Part shown: piece by piece, positions 45,871 through 55,069 of the stretch
How the letters are laid out: every line of letters begins with the position of its first letter
Numbering within the stretch: the first letter of the stretch is position 1
NCBI RefSeq assembly: GCF_040786275.1
Contig: NZ_JBFMVT010000002.1
Location: 4,154,001-4,218,000, forward strand
Reading direction: 5' to 3'
DNA from: Buttiauxella gaviniae
Lineage (GTDB): Bacteria > Pseudomonadota > Gammaproteobacteria > Enterobacterales > Enterobacteriaceae
Length of the DNA stretch: 64,000 bases
Position numbers and translations under genes: made by a program
The notes under the pieces: model-generated
The model's database searches: none
Told to the model about the DNA's origin: nothing
The model's input: only the letters and a program-made list of their open reading frames with translations

Positions 45871-48545
45871 ACAATCCTGTAACCCCGCTTGCGGCACTGA
45901 TTTGCAGTGTGCTGCTTGCGATGCCTGCGCTGGCCGCCGACGAGGGGTCAAAACAAGATCTCGGCCTTAGCGATTACCGCTACTTCAAGGTCTATCCCCA
46001 TATCGAGCGGGCGCATTCCGCCTTGCAAGCCAACGACGAAATGCGAGCGCTGAGCAGTTTTGAACACGCCCATGAAATGGCCCCTGAAAGCCTGCGTCTG
46101 ACATTATGGCTGGCGGAGGCTTACCGCCATTTTGGGCATGATAAAAAAGCCCGGGTTTTACTGGAAAGCGAGCTGAACAAAAGGCCGCAAAATGCACAGT
46201 TACAGCGAGCGCTAAAAGCCATTCCCGTTGCCGCGCCGCAAATAAAAACGCGGGAGCAATTGTTAGCCTTCCAGAAGAAATGTGATGTCGAGCCAGGCAC
46301 TCGCTGTCGCAGCGAAGTGGGCAATTATGCCATTACACTTAACGAGTTAGACATTGCTCGCGCGCAGCTTTCAGATGCAGCGTTCCGTCATTCCATTGAG
46401 GGGCAACAACTGGCGGATAACTACACCCAGCGGGCGATTTTTCTGAAACAGTGGGCCGCTGCAGACCAGGGTTTTGCACTCTTAGATGGCGAAGCCACGC
46501 TGACTAACGCCCAGTATCAACAATGGTTTGCCATCTTAATACACACGCAGCGCGACGGGCGGATTTTAGATTTGCAAAGCCAGGGCGTAATGAATACCCC
46601 AGGCATGCAGCTTGCCTACGCGCAATCGCTGGCAGAGCGTAAGGCGCTCACCGCGTTGCGTCGCTATCTCGCCAGCCATAAACCCGTCTTCGAGACCGCT
46701 TCGGAAGAGCGAAACTGGTTACGGCTTCTCGCGACCTACAGCCAGCAACCGGGCCAAAGTGTGGCTAACTGGTCGCTTAATTATCCGGAAAACAAACAGT
46801 ATTTATTATCGACCTTAGTACCCATCCGGATTCAAAAAAGGGACTGGCAGGGGGCGGATGCGCTGCTGAACACTTTCCCCGAAACCCAGGCGCTCGACCA
46901 GCGGCTGGCGTTAAGTTTTGCACGTAACGATACCCAATCCAGCATGCGGCTGCTTCATCAAATCAGCCAGACGCGCAGTTTGTCAGCGAATGAGCTGGAA
47001 ACCGTGAGCTATCAGTTGGTTTCCATGGGGCAAGGGAAAAGGGCGACGGAGCTCCTGTTACGGTACTGGCCGTTTAATCAGGCCGGGCAACAACAATATT
47101 CGCTGAGCCAGCGGTTATATGAGCAACTCACAGCCCACCCCGAATGGCTGACTGGCGAAAGTCAATCTCGCCTGGCAAAACCGTTACCCACAGCTACCCA
47201 GCGGATGGCGCAGGCACGACTGTTCCAGGGAGCAGAAAACTGCGCTGTGGTGCGTGATTTGTTGGGTGATTTCTCCGCGCAATACGACGCCGAAAGCTGG
47301 TCGCACCTGGCGCAATGTTATGCGGCTCAACCGGGGCTTGCGCTTTATGCCGCGCAACAGGCCGCGGCGCGCGATTCTTCCGCTTTTTATCAGCGCCAGG
47401 TCGCTTATCTGGCCTATGCCGCAGAAGATTATGCGCTTGCCCAGGCGAACGGATTAACAATGCCCGCAGTTGAAAAAGTGGGCACTCCGGACAATGCCGC
47501 GCGTGGGTTTGCCCTGCTAGCACAAAAGCGTTACCGGGAATCCCGTGATGCGCTGGAAAAAGCGCGAAAAACCTACCCGGATTCGCCTGAAATTTTGCGT
47601 CAACTGGTGTATCTCAATGAGCGCCTGGATGATAAGCCGCGCACCCAACTCTACAGCGAACGTGTGGTGGACGACATCGACAACACCGTAACGCCAAAGC
47701 AGGGATTAACCGATAAACAGCGGGAGGATCGTTTCGAATTTCGTCGGATCCATGAGGAAAGCGCGCGCCGTTGGACATTCACTTTCGACAGCGCCCTCGG
47801 CCTTACAAAAGAGTCGATCAATAGCGCGAACACCAGCGGGCCTAATGACAAAGGCAACCGTAGCTATGGCCAGGCCGAGGCCGAATATCGCATTGGTCGC
47901 AACGAAATTCTCGACGGTGATTTGCTTTCCGTTTACGGTCGCGTGTTTGCGGGCAGCGACGGGCACAGCAATATCGCACCGATTTATCAGCCGATGTCAG
48001 GTCTGGGCGTGCGCTGGAAACCGCTGCGCGATCGGACGATTTTCTTTGCGGCAGAACAGCAGTTCCCGCTCGATCGCCAAAAATCTGATGCAGACATGAT
48101 GCTACGCGCCAGCGCCTCCTTCTTTAATGACGGGAAATACAGCGATGAATGGCATCCCATCGGCAAAGGCTGGTTTGCACAAAATCTCTATCTGGATGCG
48201 GCGCATTACGTAAAAGCGGATTACCAACTCTACACCGCTGACTACCGAGTAAGCTGGCACCAAAAAGTGAGCGACCGGCAGACTATCGAGCCCTACATCC
48301 ATGCCCAGTTCAACAGTTCGACAAATTACCCGGTTTATGGCGAAGGGGAGAAATTCCGTATCTATCGCGACAGCACCATGCAAGGTGTCGGCGTGCGCGT
48401 TAACCACTGGTACGGCGAAACGCATTATGATGCCTGGCCGCACAAAGTAAGCGTAGGGCTTGAATATCAACATGTTTCTGGTGGCCATCACCGCGAAACG
48501 AGTGCCAAAAACAGTCTTTTCCTGACCATAGGAGCACGCTGGTAA
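45867..48545 (+). CDS. nfrA: NfrA, outer-membrane exopolysaccharide exporter and phage N4 receptor
   Basis: An 892-residue protein. The signal peptide ends ALA at about residue 23. A long periplasmic region of TPR-like helical repeats (about 35-620) is followed by a C-terminal beta-barrel-like domain rich in Tyr/Trp and alternating residues, ending FLTIGARW. It pairs with NfrB in polymer export, as PgaA does with PgaC. It is about 100 residues shorter than E. coli NfrA (990), probably because of fewer helical repeats. It begins at the ATGA overlap with nfrB. Confidence 0.9.
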   Translation: MNNPVTPLAALICSVLLAMPALAADEGSKQDLGLSDYRYFKVYPHIERAHSALQANDEMRALSSFEHAHEMAPESLRLTLWLAEAYRHFGHDKKARVLLESELNKRPQNAQLQRALKAIPVAAPQIKTREQLLAFQKKCDVEPGTRCRSEVGNYAITLNELDIARAQLSDAAFRHSIEGQQLADNYTQRAIFLKQWAAADQGFALLDGEATLTNAQYQQWFAILIHTQRDGRILDLQSQGVMNTPGMQLAYAQSLAERKALTALRRYLASHKPVFETASEERNWLRLLATYSQQPGQSVANWSLNYPENKQYLLSTLVPIRIQKRDWQGADALLNTFPETQALDQRLALSFARNDTQSSMRLLHQISQTRSLSANELETVSYQLVSMGQGKRATELLLRYWPFNQAGQQQYSLSQRLYEQLTAHPEWLTGESQSRLAKPLPTATQRMAQARLFQGAENCAVVRDLLGDFSAQYDAESWSHLAQCYAAQPGLALYAAQQAAARDSSAFYQRQVAYLAYAAEDYALAQANGLTMPAVEKVGTPDNAARGFALLAQKRYRESRDALEKARKTYPDSPEILRQLVYLNERLDDKPRTQLYSERVVDDIDNTVTPKQGLTDKQREDRFEFRRIHEESARRWTFTFDSALGLTKESINSANTSGPNDKGNRSYGQAEAEYRIGRNEILDGDLLSVYGRVFAGSDGHSNIAPIYQPMSGLGVRWKPLRDRTIFFAAEQQFPLDRQKSDADMMLRASASFFNDGKYSDEWHPIGKGWFAQNLYLDAAHYVKADYQLYTADYRVSWHQKVSDRQTIEPYIHAQFNSSTNYPVYGEGEKFRIYRDSTMQGVGVRVNHWYGETHYDAWPHKVSVGLEYQHVSGGHHRETSAKNSLFLTIGARW

Positions 48546-48547
48546 CA

Positions 48548-49411
48548 ATGAAAATCCTTTTAACAACACTGCTCCTGGTGACGCCTTTCGCCCATGCCAT
48601 AAATGCGGTGATGTATCAGCCGCAATTGCGTGACACTTCTGTTTCTGACGCACGATGGCAGAGCGTGCTGGACAAACTTAAAGGGCAGGGAATTGACACT
48701 CTGGTGTTGCAGTGGAGTCGCTACGACGATGCCTTTCGGGAAGGGGGATCCCGGGCCTGGCTTGAACGCAAAGCACAGCTAACCAACGCAAGCGGCCTGA
48801 AGCTGGTGATTGGCCTTGCGGCCGACGGGCAGTTTTTCCAACAACAAAAGCAGCCAATACCGGCGCTGGAAAATTATCTCAATCATCTGCGGGCTGACGA
48901 TGTTTCCATCGCAAAACGTTGGGTCGATGTCCTGGGGGAGAACGCGATAGCCGGATGGTATATCAGCAGTGAACTTGATGACCGACGCTGGCGCGACCCG
49001 CACATGCAGCAGGTGGCTGAAAACTACCTCACTAAAATGCGTTTATCGCTGGTGGCCGTGGCGGATAAACCCGTTGCGGTCAGTAGTTTCTTTGCCGGAA
49101 ATATGACGCCTGATTCCTATCAAAAATGGGTGACAACCCTTAGCCATACTGGCGTCAAGGTGTGGATTCAGGACGGGGCGGGAACTCAGGTGTTAACGGA
49201 TGCTGAGCGGGCGTTATATCTGCAAGCCCCGTCAGCCGGGAAAGTTATTGAACTCTTCCGCCAGGATAAACAGGCTACAACCTTCAAAGCGCTACCTGCA
49301 CCTGTGGCGTATCAGGAAAAATGGCTGTCGACACCTGTCCCGCAAGGGCAGGACAGAGTCTACTTCTCGTTGCGCTATATGAGTGCGGCCAGCGGCGTGC
49401 TGGCCATGTGA
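48548..49411 (+). CDS. ybcH: YbcH-like periplasmic protein (DUF4434-type)
   Basis: A 287-residue exported protein with a signal peptide cleaved after AHA (about residue 17). The sequence fits a TIM-barrel glycoside-hydrolase-like fold (GIDTLVLQWSRYDDAF; IAGWYISSELDD; KVWIQDGAG). E. coli ybcH sits beside nfrAB and has the same domain. Position directly after nfrA (2 bases) suggests modification, trimming or handling of the NfrB-made polymer in the periplasm. Catalytic acids could be in the SSELDD and QDG motifs, but this is inference. Confidence 0.82.
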   Translation: MKILLTTLLLVTPFAHAINAVMYQPQLRDTSVSDARWQSVLDKLKGQGIDTLVLQWSRYDDAFREGGSRAWLERKAQLTNASGLKLVIGLAADGQFFQQQKQPIPALENYLNHLRADDVSIAKRWVDVLGENAIAGWYISSELDDRRWRDPHMQQVAENYLTKMRLSLVAVADKPVAVSSFFAGNMTPDSYQKWVTTLSHTGVKVWIQDGAGTQVLTDAERALYLQAPSAGKVIELFRQDKQATTFKALPAPVAYQEKWLSTPVPQGQDRVYFSLRYMSAASGVLAM

Positions 49412-49534
49412 TCAGGACTTAAAGCCGGCGGCGGTCATCAGGAGCCGAAACCCCATTCCCACGGCGGTCAGTGCCAACACACTGCCGCCCCACAGCGCAA
49501 CCATCCATAACAAACGAATACCGGTCTGTTTCAT
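49412..49534 (-). CDS. DUF2474 small subunit of cytochrome bd oxidase (40 aa)
   Basis: A 40-residue peptide, MKQTGIRLLWMVALWGGSVL at the start, with one transmembrane helix and a short C-terminal tail (GFRLLMTAAGFKS). Its ATG overlaps the cydB-type stop codon (49534). DUF2474 peptides typically follow cioAB-type oxidases and are the likely counterpart of CydX. It is too short for routine annotation. Convergent with ybcH, whose stop is adjacent. Confidence 0.85.
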   Translation of the reverse strand: MKQTGIRLLWMVALWGGSVLALTAVGMGFRLLMTAAGFKS

Positions 49535-50547
49535 CAGTGATACCCCTCGCCATGCTGTACTTTTCCGCGGAAAACGTAATAACTCCAGAAGGTGTAAACC
49601 AAAATGATCGGAATAATAAACAGCGCGCCCACCAGCATGAAACCCTGGCTTTGCGGCGGTGCTGCGGCCTGCCAAAGCGTAATTGACGGCGGAATCAGAT
49701 AAGGCCAGATGCTGATACCCAGCCCGCTAAAGCCCAGGAAAACCAGGCCCAGGGTGAGCAAAAACGGCGTGCTGTGCCAGGTAGTTTGCGAACCGACTGC
49801 TTTCCACAACCAGATGCTGCACACCACGACTAGCAGCGGAACCGGCAGCAGGAAGTAGAGATTCGGCAGGCTAAACCAGCGGCTGGCAATTTGTGGATGC
49901 GCCAGCGGCGTCCAGATGCTGATCACCGCGAGCACTGCCAACAAAACCAGCAATAAAGGCTTCACGACGTTGCGCATGGTTTTCAGCAGCGGATCTTCGC
50001 TTTTCATTACCAGCCAACTCGCACCAAGCATTGCGTAAGCGACGACCAGACCGAAACCGCAGAACAGATTAAACGGGGAAATCCAGTCCAACTGTGTGCC
50101 GCTAAAGGTGCGGCCTGTGACCGGGAAGCCTTCGATCACCGCACCTACCACCACACCCTGGCAAAATGTCGCCACAATAGATCCGCCGATAAACGCTTTA
50201 TCCCAGAATGGGCGGTGCGCAGGCGTGGCTTTGAAACGAAATTCAAAGGCGACGCCGCGGAAAATTAACCCGATTAACATCAGCGACAGCGGAATCGTTA
50301 ACGCATCGACAATCACCGCATAGGCCAGCGGAAACGCGCCAAACAGTGCCGCACCTCCCAATACCAACCAGGTTTCGTTGCCATCCCACACCGGGGCAAC
50401 GCTATTGACCATTACATCGCGATCTTCCGCCCCTCGCACAAACGGGAACAGAATCCCGATGCCGAGATCAAAACCGTCCATCACGATGTACATCAGGGTG
50501 GCGAACACAATAATCACAAACCAGATAACCGACAGATCGATGCCCAT
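49534..50547 (-). CDS. cioB: Cytochrome bd-type quinol oxidase subunit II
   Basis: A 337-residue membrane subunit with about eight to nine helices. The N-terminal FATLMYIVMDGFDLGIG and WDGNETWLVLGGAALFGAFP motifs are diagnostic of CydB/CioB. It pairs with the larger subunit directly upstream. It is shorter than E. coli CydB (379) and more like the cyanide-insensitive (CIO) type. The start overlaps the upstream gene's TAA as TAATG; the stop overlaps the DUF2474 start. Confidence 0.9.
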   Translation of the reverse strand: MGIDLSVIWFVIIVFATLMYIVMDGFDLGIGILFPFVRGAEDRDVMVNSVAPVWDGNETWLVLGGAALFGAFPLAYAVIVDALTIPLSLMLIGLIFRGVAFEFRFKATPAHRPFWDKAFIGGSIVATFCQGVVVGAVIEGFPVTGRTFSGTQLDWISPFNLFCGFGLVVAYAMLGASWLVMKSEDPLLKTMRNVVKPLLLVLLAVLAVISIWTPLAHPQIASRWFSLPNLYFLLPVPLLVVVCSIWLWKAVGSQTTWHSTPFLLTLGLVFLGFSGLGISIWPYLIPPSITLWQAAAPPQSQGFMLVGALFIIPIILVYTFWSYYVFRGKVQHGEGYH

Positions 50548-51947
50548 TAGCGTAATTCCTCTAACGATTCTGTTGCCGCTGAAAGCGGGCGAGAAGGCGT
50601 GCCGTGGGAAGGCGGCGGGTCGTCATTAAACGGTTGCGGCCCTTTCTTAATCTGGCGAATCATATAGCTATAGCCCACGCCAAATACCGACATATACACC
50701 ACAAAGAAGGTCAGCAGGCTGATGCTCATCTGCAAATCCCCGTGCGCCGAAACGGCATCTTTGGTGCGCAGCAAGCCGTACACCACCCAGGGCTGACGGC
50801 CCACTTCGGTAGTTATCCAACCCGCGAGGATCGCGATAAGCCCGGACGGCCCCATCCACAACATAAAGTGCAGGAACGGGCGGCTCTCATATAAACGGTG
50901 GCGATAGCGCAGCCACAAGCTCAACGCGCCAGCCAGAATCATCAGCATGCCTAGCCCCGCCATAATGCGGAATGACCAGAACACCATCGTTGAATTGGGG
51001 CGATCCTCTTTCGGGAACTCTTTTAGCGCTGGGACTTGTTTATCCAGGCTGTGGGTAAGGATCAGGCTGCCGAGCGCCGGGATTTCAAGACCAAAACGCG
51101 TGCGTTCCTGTTCCATATCCGGCCAGCCAAACAGCAGCAGCGGCGTAGGCTCGCCCGGCACGTTCTCCCAGTGTCCCTCAATGGCAGCAATTTTTGCCGG
51201 TTGATGTTTCAGCGTATTCAAGCCGTGCATATCACCAATCAACGCCTGAAGCGGGGCGACAATTAACGCCATCCAGAGAGCCATCGAAAACATCGTTTTG
51301 ACCGCTGGCGTTTTGTTGCCGCGCAACAGATGCCAGGCCGCCGAGGCACCCACAAAAAAAGCGCTGCTCAGGAAGGCGGCCACCGACATATGCAGCAGGC
51401 GGTAAGGGAACGATGGGTTAAACACCACAGCAAACCAATCTACCGGTACGACCTGGCCGTTGTGAATTTCAAACCCCTGCGGCGTTTGCATCCAACTGTT
51501 GGACGCCAGAATCCAGAAGGTTGAGATAATGGTACCCAGCGCCACCATACAGGTCGCAAAGAAGTGCAGCCCTGGCCCGACGCGTTTCCAGCCAAAAAGC
51601 ATCACGCCCAGGAACCCGGCTTCGAGGAAAAATGCCGTCAGCACTTCATACGTCAGCAACGGCCCGGTAATACTGCCCGCGAACTGAGAGAAACCGCTCC
51701 AGTTAGTCCCGAACTGATAAGCCATCACCAGCCCGGACACGACACCCATGCCGAAGTTAACCGCGAAAATCTTCGACCAGAAATCGTAAAGCGAACGATA
51801 AACCGGATTCTTAGATTTCAGCCATAACCCTTCAAGCACCGCCAGGTAACTGGCAAGCCCGATGGTGATAGCGGGGAAAATAATGTGGAAGGAGACAGTA
51901 AACGCAAACTGAATCCTTGCCAGATGAAACGCATCTAAACCGAACAT
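50547..51947 (-). CDS. cioA: Cytochrome bd-type quinol oxidase subunit I (CIO type)
   Basis: A 466-residue catalytic subunit. The haem-ligand histidines are His21 (TVSFHIIFP) and the His in YRLLHMSVAAF. The quinol-oxidase motif TTEVGRQPW is present, but the Q-loop is short. This places it in the CioA/short-Q-loop class, distinct from E. coli CydA (522, long loop) and AppC. It oxidises ubiquinol and reduces oxygen, often with low cyanide or sulfide sensitivity. The 255-base region upstream of 51947 holds its promoter; I find no clear FNR or ArcA site. Confidence 0.9.
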   Translation of the reverse strand: MFGLDAFHLARIQFAFTVSFHIIFPAITIGLASYLAVLEGLWLKSKNPVYRSLYDFWSKIFAVNFGMGVVSGLVMAYQFGTNWSGFSQFAGSITGPLLTYEVLTAFFLEAGFLGVMLFGWKRVGPGLHFFATCMVALGTIISTFWILASNSWMQTPQGFEIHNGQVVPVDWFAVVFNPSFPYRLLHMSVAAFLSSAFFVGASAAWHLLRGNKTPAVKTMFSMALWMALIVAPLQALIGDMHGLNTLKHQPAKIAAIEGHWENVPGEPTPLLLFGWPDMEQERTRFGLEIPALGSLILTHSLDKQVPALKEFPKEDRPNSTMVFWSFRIMAGLGMLMILAGALSLWLRYRHRLYESRPFLHFMLWMGPSGLIAILAGWITTEVGRQPWVVYGLLRTKDAVSAHGDLQMSISLLTFFVVYMSVFGVGYSYMIRQIKKGPQPFNDDPPPSHGTPSRPLSAATESLEELR

Positions 51948-52202
51948 GCAGGACTCCGCATAATAATTTTTTCGATTCGATTGTAAGCCGCGTCACATCT
52001 GGCTTGTAGAAACAGACTGCTGCCATAAAGCTATAACAGTTTGGTTTGTTTCTGGAGGGCCACCCTAAAATTGTTCGTAAATCAGACAGGAATAAACGGC
52101 TATCTCCTGTAAAGACAGTAAGTTTTTCCGCATGAGCCAATTATTGACAGTCGCTAAATTTTAAGGAATTTATGAATGCTGTTACTTACAAAGGAGAAAA
52201 CC

Positions 52203-52454
52203 ATGGCAACAAAGAATATTTCCAACGTAATGGTTTGCCGTTGCGTCGCACAAATGCATGAGTTTGGTATTAAATCGGGCTACCGTTTTCAAAATGTGGT
52301 TGAGCAATTAGCAGAGGAAACTGGCGAGCCCAGGAAAGTCTGTGAGGCAGCAGTGAACCGGGCCATTGATGCGGGCCTGGTTGAATGGGGGATTCATAGC
52401 TCATTAGGATGGTTAACCAATGAGGGGATTGAGCACCTGAAAACAAGTGAATGA
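52203..52454 (+). CDS. Unrecognised 83-aa cytoplasmic protein
   Basis: An 83-residue protein starting MATKNISNVMVCRC. GGAG at 52193-52196 is ideally placed for the ATG at 52203. It is soluble and mostly helical, with VVEQLAEETGEPRKVCEAAVNRAIDAGLVEWG followed by LGWLTNEGIEHLKTSE. The helix-turn-helix-wing look of the C-terminal half suggests a small winged-helix domain. I do not recognise the family. A 29-codon frame (52172-52261) starts upstream in another phase and overlaps it. A hairpin terminator follows at 52561. Confidence 0.65.
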   Translation: MATKNISNVMVCRCVAQMHEFGIKSGYRFQNVVEQLAEETGEPRKVCEAAVNRAIDAGLVEWGIHSSLGWLTNEGIEHLKTSE

Positions 52455-52560
52455 TGCTGATTCCGAACTGACGGCTTGCGATGAACCTTTTTATTATTAA
52501 GTTTGATGAACAACCTTAATGCGGCTTCAGTAAAACAGAATTATTTACAGGGTAAAAAAT

Positions 52561-52583
52561 AAACCCGGAGCTAACCGGGTTTT
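52561..52583 (+). terminator. Intrinsic terminator upstream of ydcR
   Basis: AAACCCGG (52561-52568), AGCTAA loop and CCGGGTTT (52575-52582) followed by T and AATAAC. It ends the transcript of the 83-residue gene. Confidence 0.7.
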
Positions 52584-52724
52584 AATAACTCTTAACGAGG
52601 GTAACTGGCAGAAAATGAACGTGGAGGAGGCTTTAAATTCGGACAAAAGCACCATATACCTATAACAGTTTTGAAGTTGATTGTAGTTTTACTAAACTGA
52701 TATAAATTGCGATGCAGCCGACAG

Positions 52725-54137
52725 ATGAAAAAATACCAGCAACTTGCGCAGCAAATTATCGACCAGATTGCCCTCGGGGCCTGGCTCCCGGGGGATAAAT
52801 TACCGTCGCTACGTGAGCAAGTGACGTTAAGCCGTATGAGTTTTATGACCGTCAGCCATGCCTACCAGACCCTTGAAAGTCAGGGGGTGATTGTCGCCAG
52901 GCCGCAGTCAGGCTATTACGTTGCCTCCCGCCCAATAAATCGTAAAACCGTTGCCGCCGTTAAAGTCACACGTGATGAAGCGGTGGATATTAATACCTAC
53001 ATTTTTGATGTTTTGCAGGCCAGCTGTGATGCCAGCGTGGTGCCATTTGGTTCGGCATTTCCGGACCCACGCCTGTTTCCCCTCCACCAGCTTAACCGTT
53101 CGCTTGCGACGGTGAGTAAAACCGCCACAGCCATGAGCGTGATTGAAAATCTCCCGCCTGGCAACGAAGCCTTGCGCCATGCCATAGCGCGGCGTTATGC
53201 CCAGCAGGGCATGCAGGTTTCACCAGATGAAATTGTCATAACCGCAGGTGCCCTTGAAGCGCTGAACCTTAGCCTGCAAGCAGTGACTGAACCCGGTGAT
53301 TGGGTGATTGTAGAAAACCCCTGTTTTTACGGGGCGTTACAGGCGCTAGAACGGCTGCGATTAAAAGCGCTGTCGGTGGCAACCGATCCGCAAAATGGCA
53401 TCGATTTGGCTGCACTCAAACAGGCGTTAACAGATTATCCGGTTAAAGCCTGCTGGCTGATGACTAACAGCCAGAACCCGCTTGGCGTGACACTGTCACC
53501 TGAAAAGAAACAGCAACTGGTTCAAATCCTGCAACAACACAATGTGACGCTCATTGAAGATGACGTTTATAGCGAACTCTATTATGGCCGCGAGCGCCCG
53601 TTACCCGTACGAGCTTATGACGACCAGGAGATTACGCTGCACTGCTCGTCATTTTCAAAATGCCTGGTGGCGGGCTTTCGCATCGGTTGGGTGGCGGCGG
53701 GTAAACATGCGCGGCGTATTCAGCAACTCCAACTGATGAGCACGCTCTCCACCAGTTCGCCTATGCAACTGGCCTTGGTGGATTATCTGGCGACAAAACG
53801 TTACGACACGCATCTACGCAAGCTGCGGCGCACGCTAGCCGAGCGTAAACAGCAAACCAGGCAGGCGCTGCACCAGCATTTTCCGGGCGAAGTGAAAATT
53901 CACCATAGCGAAAGCGGTTACTTCTTGTGGATAGAGTTGCCGGAATATATGGATGCCAGCCTTCTCAGCGAGCAGGCGATTGCGCATAAAATCAGTATTG
54001 CGCCGGGCAAAATGTTTACCACCGGAGGGGCGTGGGACAACTATTTCCGCCTTAATGCCTCCTGGGCTTTGGGCGAGCGCGAACAGCACGCCGTGGTGAC
54101 CCTGGCAAATTTGATACGACAACAGATTAAGGGATGA
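52725..54137 (+). CDS. ydcR: YdcR, MocR/GntR-type PLP regulator
   Basis: A 470-residue fusion. The N-terminal GntR winged helix (PGDKLPSLREQVTLSRMSFMTVSHAYQTLES, about 25-60) is followed by an aspartate-aminotransferase-like domain. The PLP lysine lies in SSFSKCLVAGFRIGW, and the PLP-binding NSQNPLG and LIEDDVYSEL motifs are present. In E. coli it is adjacent to ydcSTUV-patD and presumably regulates it. The start at 52725 (MKKYQQLAQQ) matches E. coli. Its stop overlaps the next gene by ATGA. Confidence 0.93.
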   Translation: MKKYQQLAQQIIDQIALGAWLPGDKLPSLREQVTLSRMSFMTVSHAYQTLESQGVIVARPQSGYYVASRPINRKTVAAVKVTRDEAVDINTYIFDVLQASCDASVVPFGSAFPDPRLFPLHQLNRSLATVSKTATAMSVIENLPPGNEALRHAIARRYAQQGMQVSPDEIVITAGALEALNLSLQAVTEPGDWVIVENPCFYGALQALERLRLKALSVATDPQNGIDLAALKQALTDYPVKACWLMTNSQNPLGVTLSPEKKQQLVQILQQHNVTLIEDDVYSELYYGRERPLPVRAYDDQEITLHCSSFSKCLVAGFRIGWVAAGKHARRIQQLQLMSTLSTSSPMQLALVDYLATKRYDTHLRKLRRTLAERKQQTRQALHQHFPGEVKIHHSESGYFLWIELPEYMDASLLSEQAIAHKISIAPGKMFTTGGAWDNYFRLNASWALGEREQHAVVTLANLIRQQIKG

Positions 54138-54709
54138 AGATGGAATACCACACTGAACGCTTGATTTTACGCCCGTGGCAAGAATGCGATCGGGAACCCT
54201 TTGCGGCACTGAACGCAAATCCGGAAGTAATGCGCTATTTTCTGAACCCGCTCACTCGCGAAGAAAGCGACAAAATGGCGGGTGTGATTAAGCAGAAAAT
54301 GGCGTTACACGGTTGGGGGCTTTGGGCTGTTGAAGAAAAAAGCAGCGGGGCGTTTACCGGCTTTGTTGGGCTCAATATTCCGAGCTATGAATTGCCGTTC
54401 TCTCCCGTTATTGAAATTGGCTGGCGCCTGGATAAGCCGTATTGGGGCAAAGGTTATGCTCCGGAGGCGGCCAGAAAAGCGCTGGCGATTGGTTTTGAGC
54501 AATATGGGATAGATGAAATCGTTGCTTTTACAGCGCTTGAAAATATCCCCTCACAACGCGTAATGGAAAAAATAGGCATGATGCGTTGTGAAGAGTTCGA
54601 TCACCCGTTAGTTCCGCAAAACCATCCGTTACAACGGCATATTCTGTACCGTATCGCCAGGGTTTCATTGAAGGAGCTGGCGGCGATGCCAGATAAAAAA
54701 ACGGCCTAA
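54134..54709 (+). CDS. GNAT acetyltransferase (RimJ/RimL-like)
   Basis: A 191-residue N-acetyltransferase. It opens with TERLILRPWQECD, typical of the RimJ/RimL subgroup. The acetyl-CoA loop is RLDKPYWGKGYAPEAARKAL near residues 97-116 and ALENIPSQRVMEKIGM follows. Translational coupling to ydcR (ATGA) and conserved strand suggest a shared function, but the acceptor is unknown. The 3' end is followed by the toxin-antitoxin operator. Confidence 0.85.
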   Translation: MKMEYHTERLILRPWQECDREPFAALNANPEVMRYFLNPLTREESDKMAGVIKQKMALHGWGLWAVEEKSSGAFTGFVGLNIPSYELPFSPVIEIGWRLDKPYWGKGYAPEAARKALAIGFEQYGIDEIVAFTALENIPSQRVMEKIGMMRCEEFDHPLVPQNHPLQRHILYRIARVSLKELAAMPDKKTA

Positions 54710-54730
54710 AAAATAGTTCTTGAACGTATC

Positions 54731-54755
54731 TCGCAATTTTGCGACATTTTGTCGC
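54731..54755. promoter_or_regulatory. Overlapping palindromes, candidate toxin-antitoxin operator
   Basis: TCGCAA-TT-TTGCGA (54731-54744) overlaps GCGACA-TTT-TGTCGC (54741-54755). The pair lies 63 bases upstream of the antitoxin start and is well suited to cooperative autorepression by the antitoxin/toxin complex. Confidence 0.65.
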
Positions 54756-54817
54756 GCCACGCGATGTTATGCGCGTAAACTTATTCACAACTGAAGGTCA
54801 CATGGAGGTGATGGAGT

Positions 54818-55069
54818 ATGAACATGGCTATTAGCATACGGTTAGATGACCAGTTCGTAGCGGATGTCAAAATTCACGCCGACGCCTGCAGCCGGAGCGT
54901 GCCAAAGCAAATAGAGTATTGGGCAAAAATTGGGCAGATCGTTGAAGATAACCCAGACCTGCCTTACAGCTTTATCAAAGAAACGATGCTGGCACAAAGC
55001 GAAATGGAAAATGGCAGAGCGCAAAAATATGTCCGCAGAACTCAACGACAAAACCCTGACAGTGTATGA
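54818..55069 (+). CDS. ParD-like antitoxin
   Basis: An 83-residue protein with a ribbon-helix-helix-like N-terminus (MAISIRLDDQFVADVKIHADACSRSVPKQIEYWAKIG) resembling the ParD-like antitoxin family, then a charged C-terminal tail for toxin binding. GGAGGTGAT 9 bases before the ATG at 54818 is a near-complete anti-Shine-Dalgarno match; ATG 54824 is the alternative. It overlaps the downstream toxin gene by 41 bases, the usual arrangement of type II modules. Confidence 0.8.
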   Translation: MNMAISIRLDDQFVADVKIHADACSRSVPKQIEYWAKIGQIVEDNPDLPYSFIKETMLAQSEMENGRAQKYVRRTQRQNPDSV

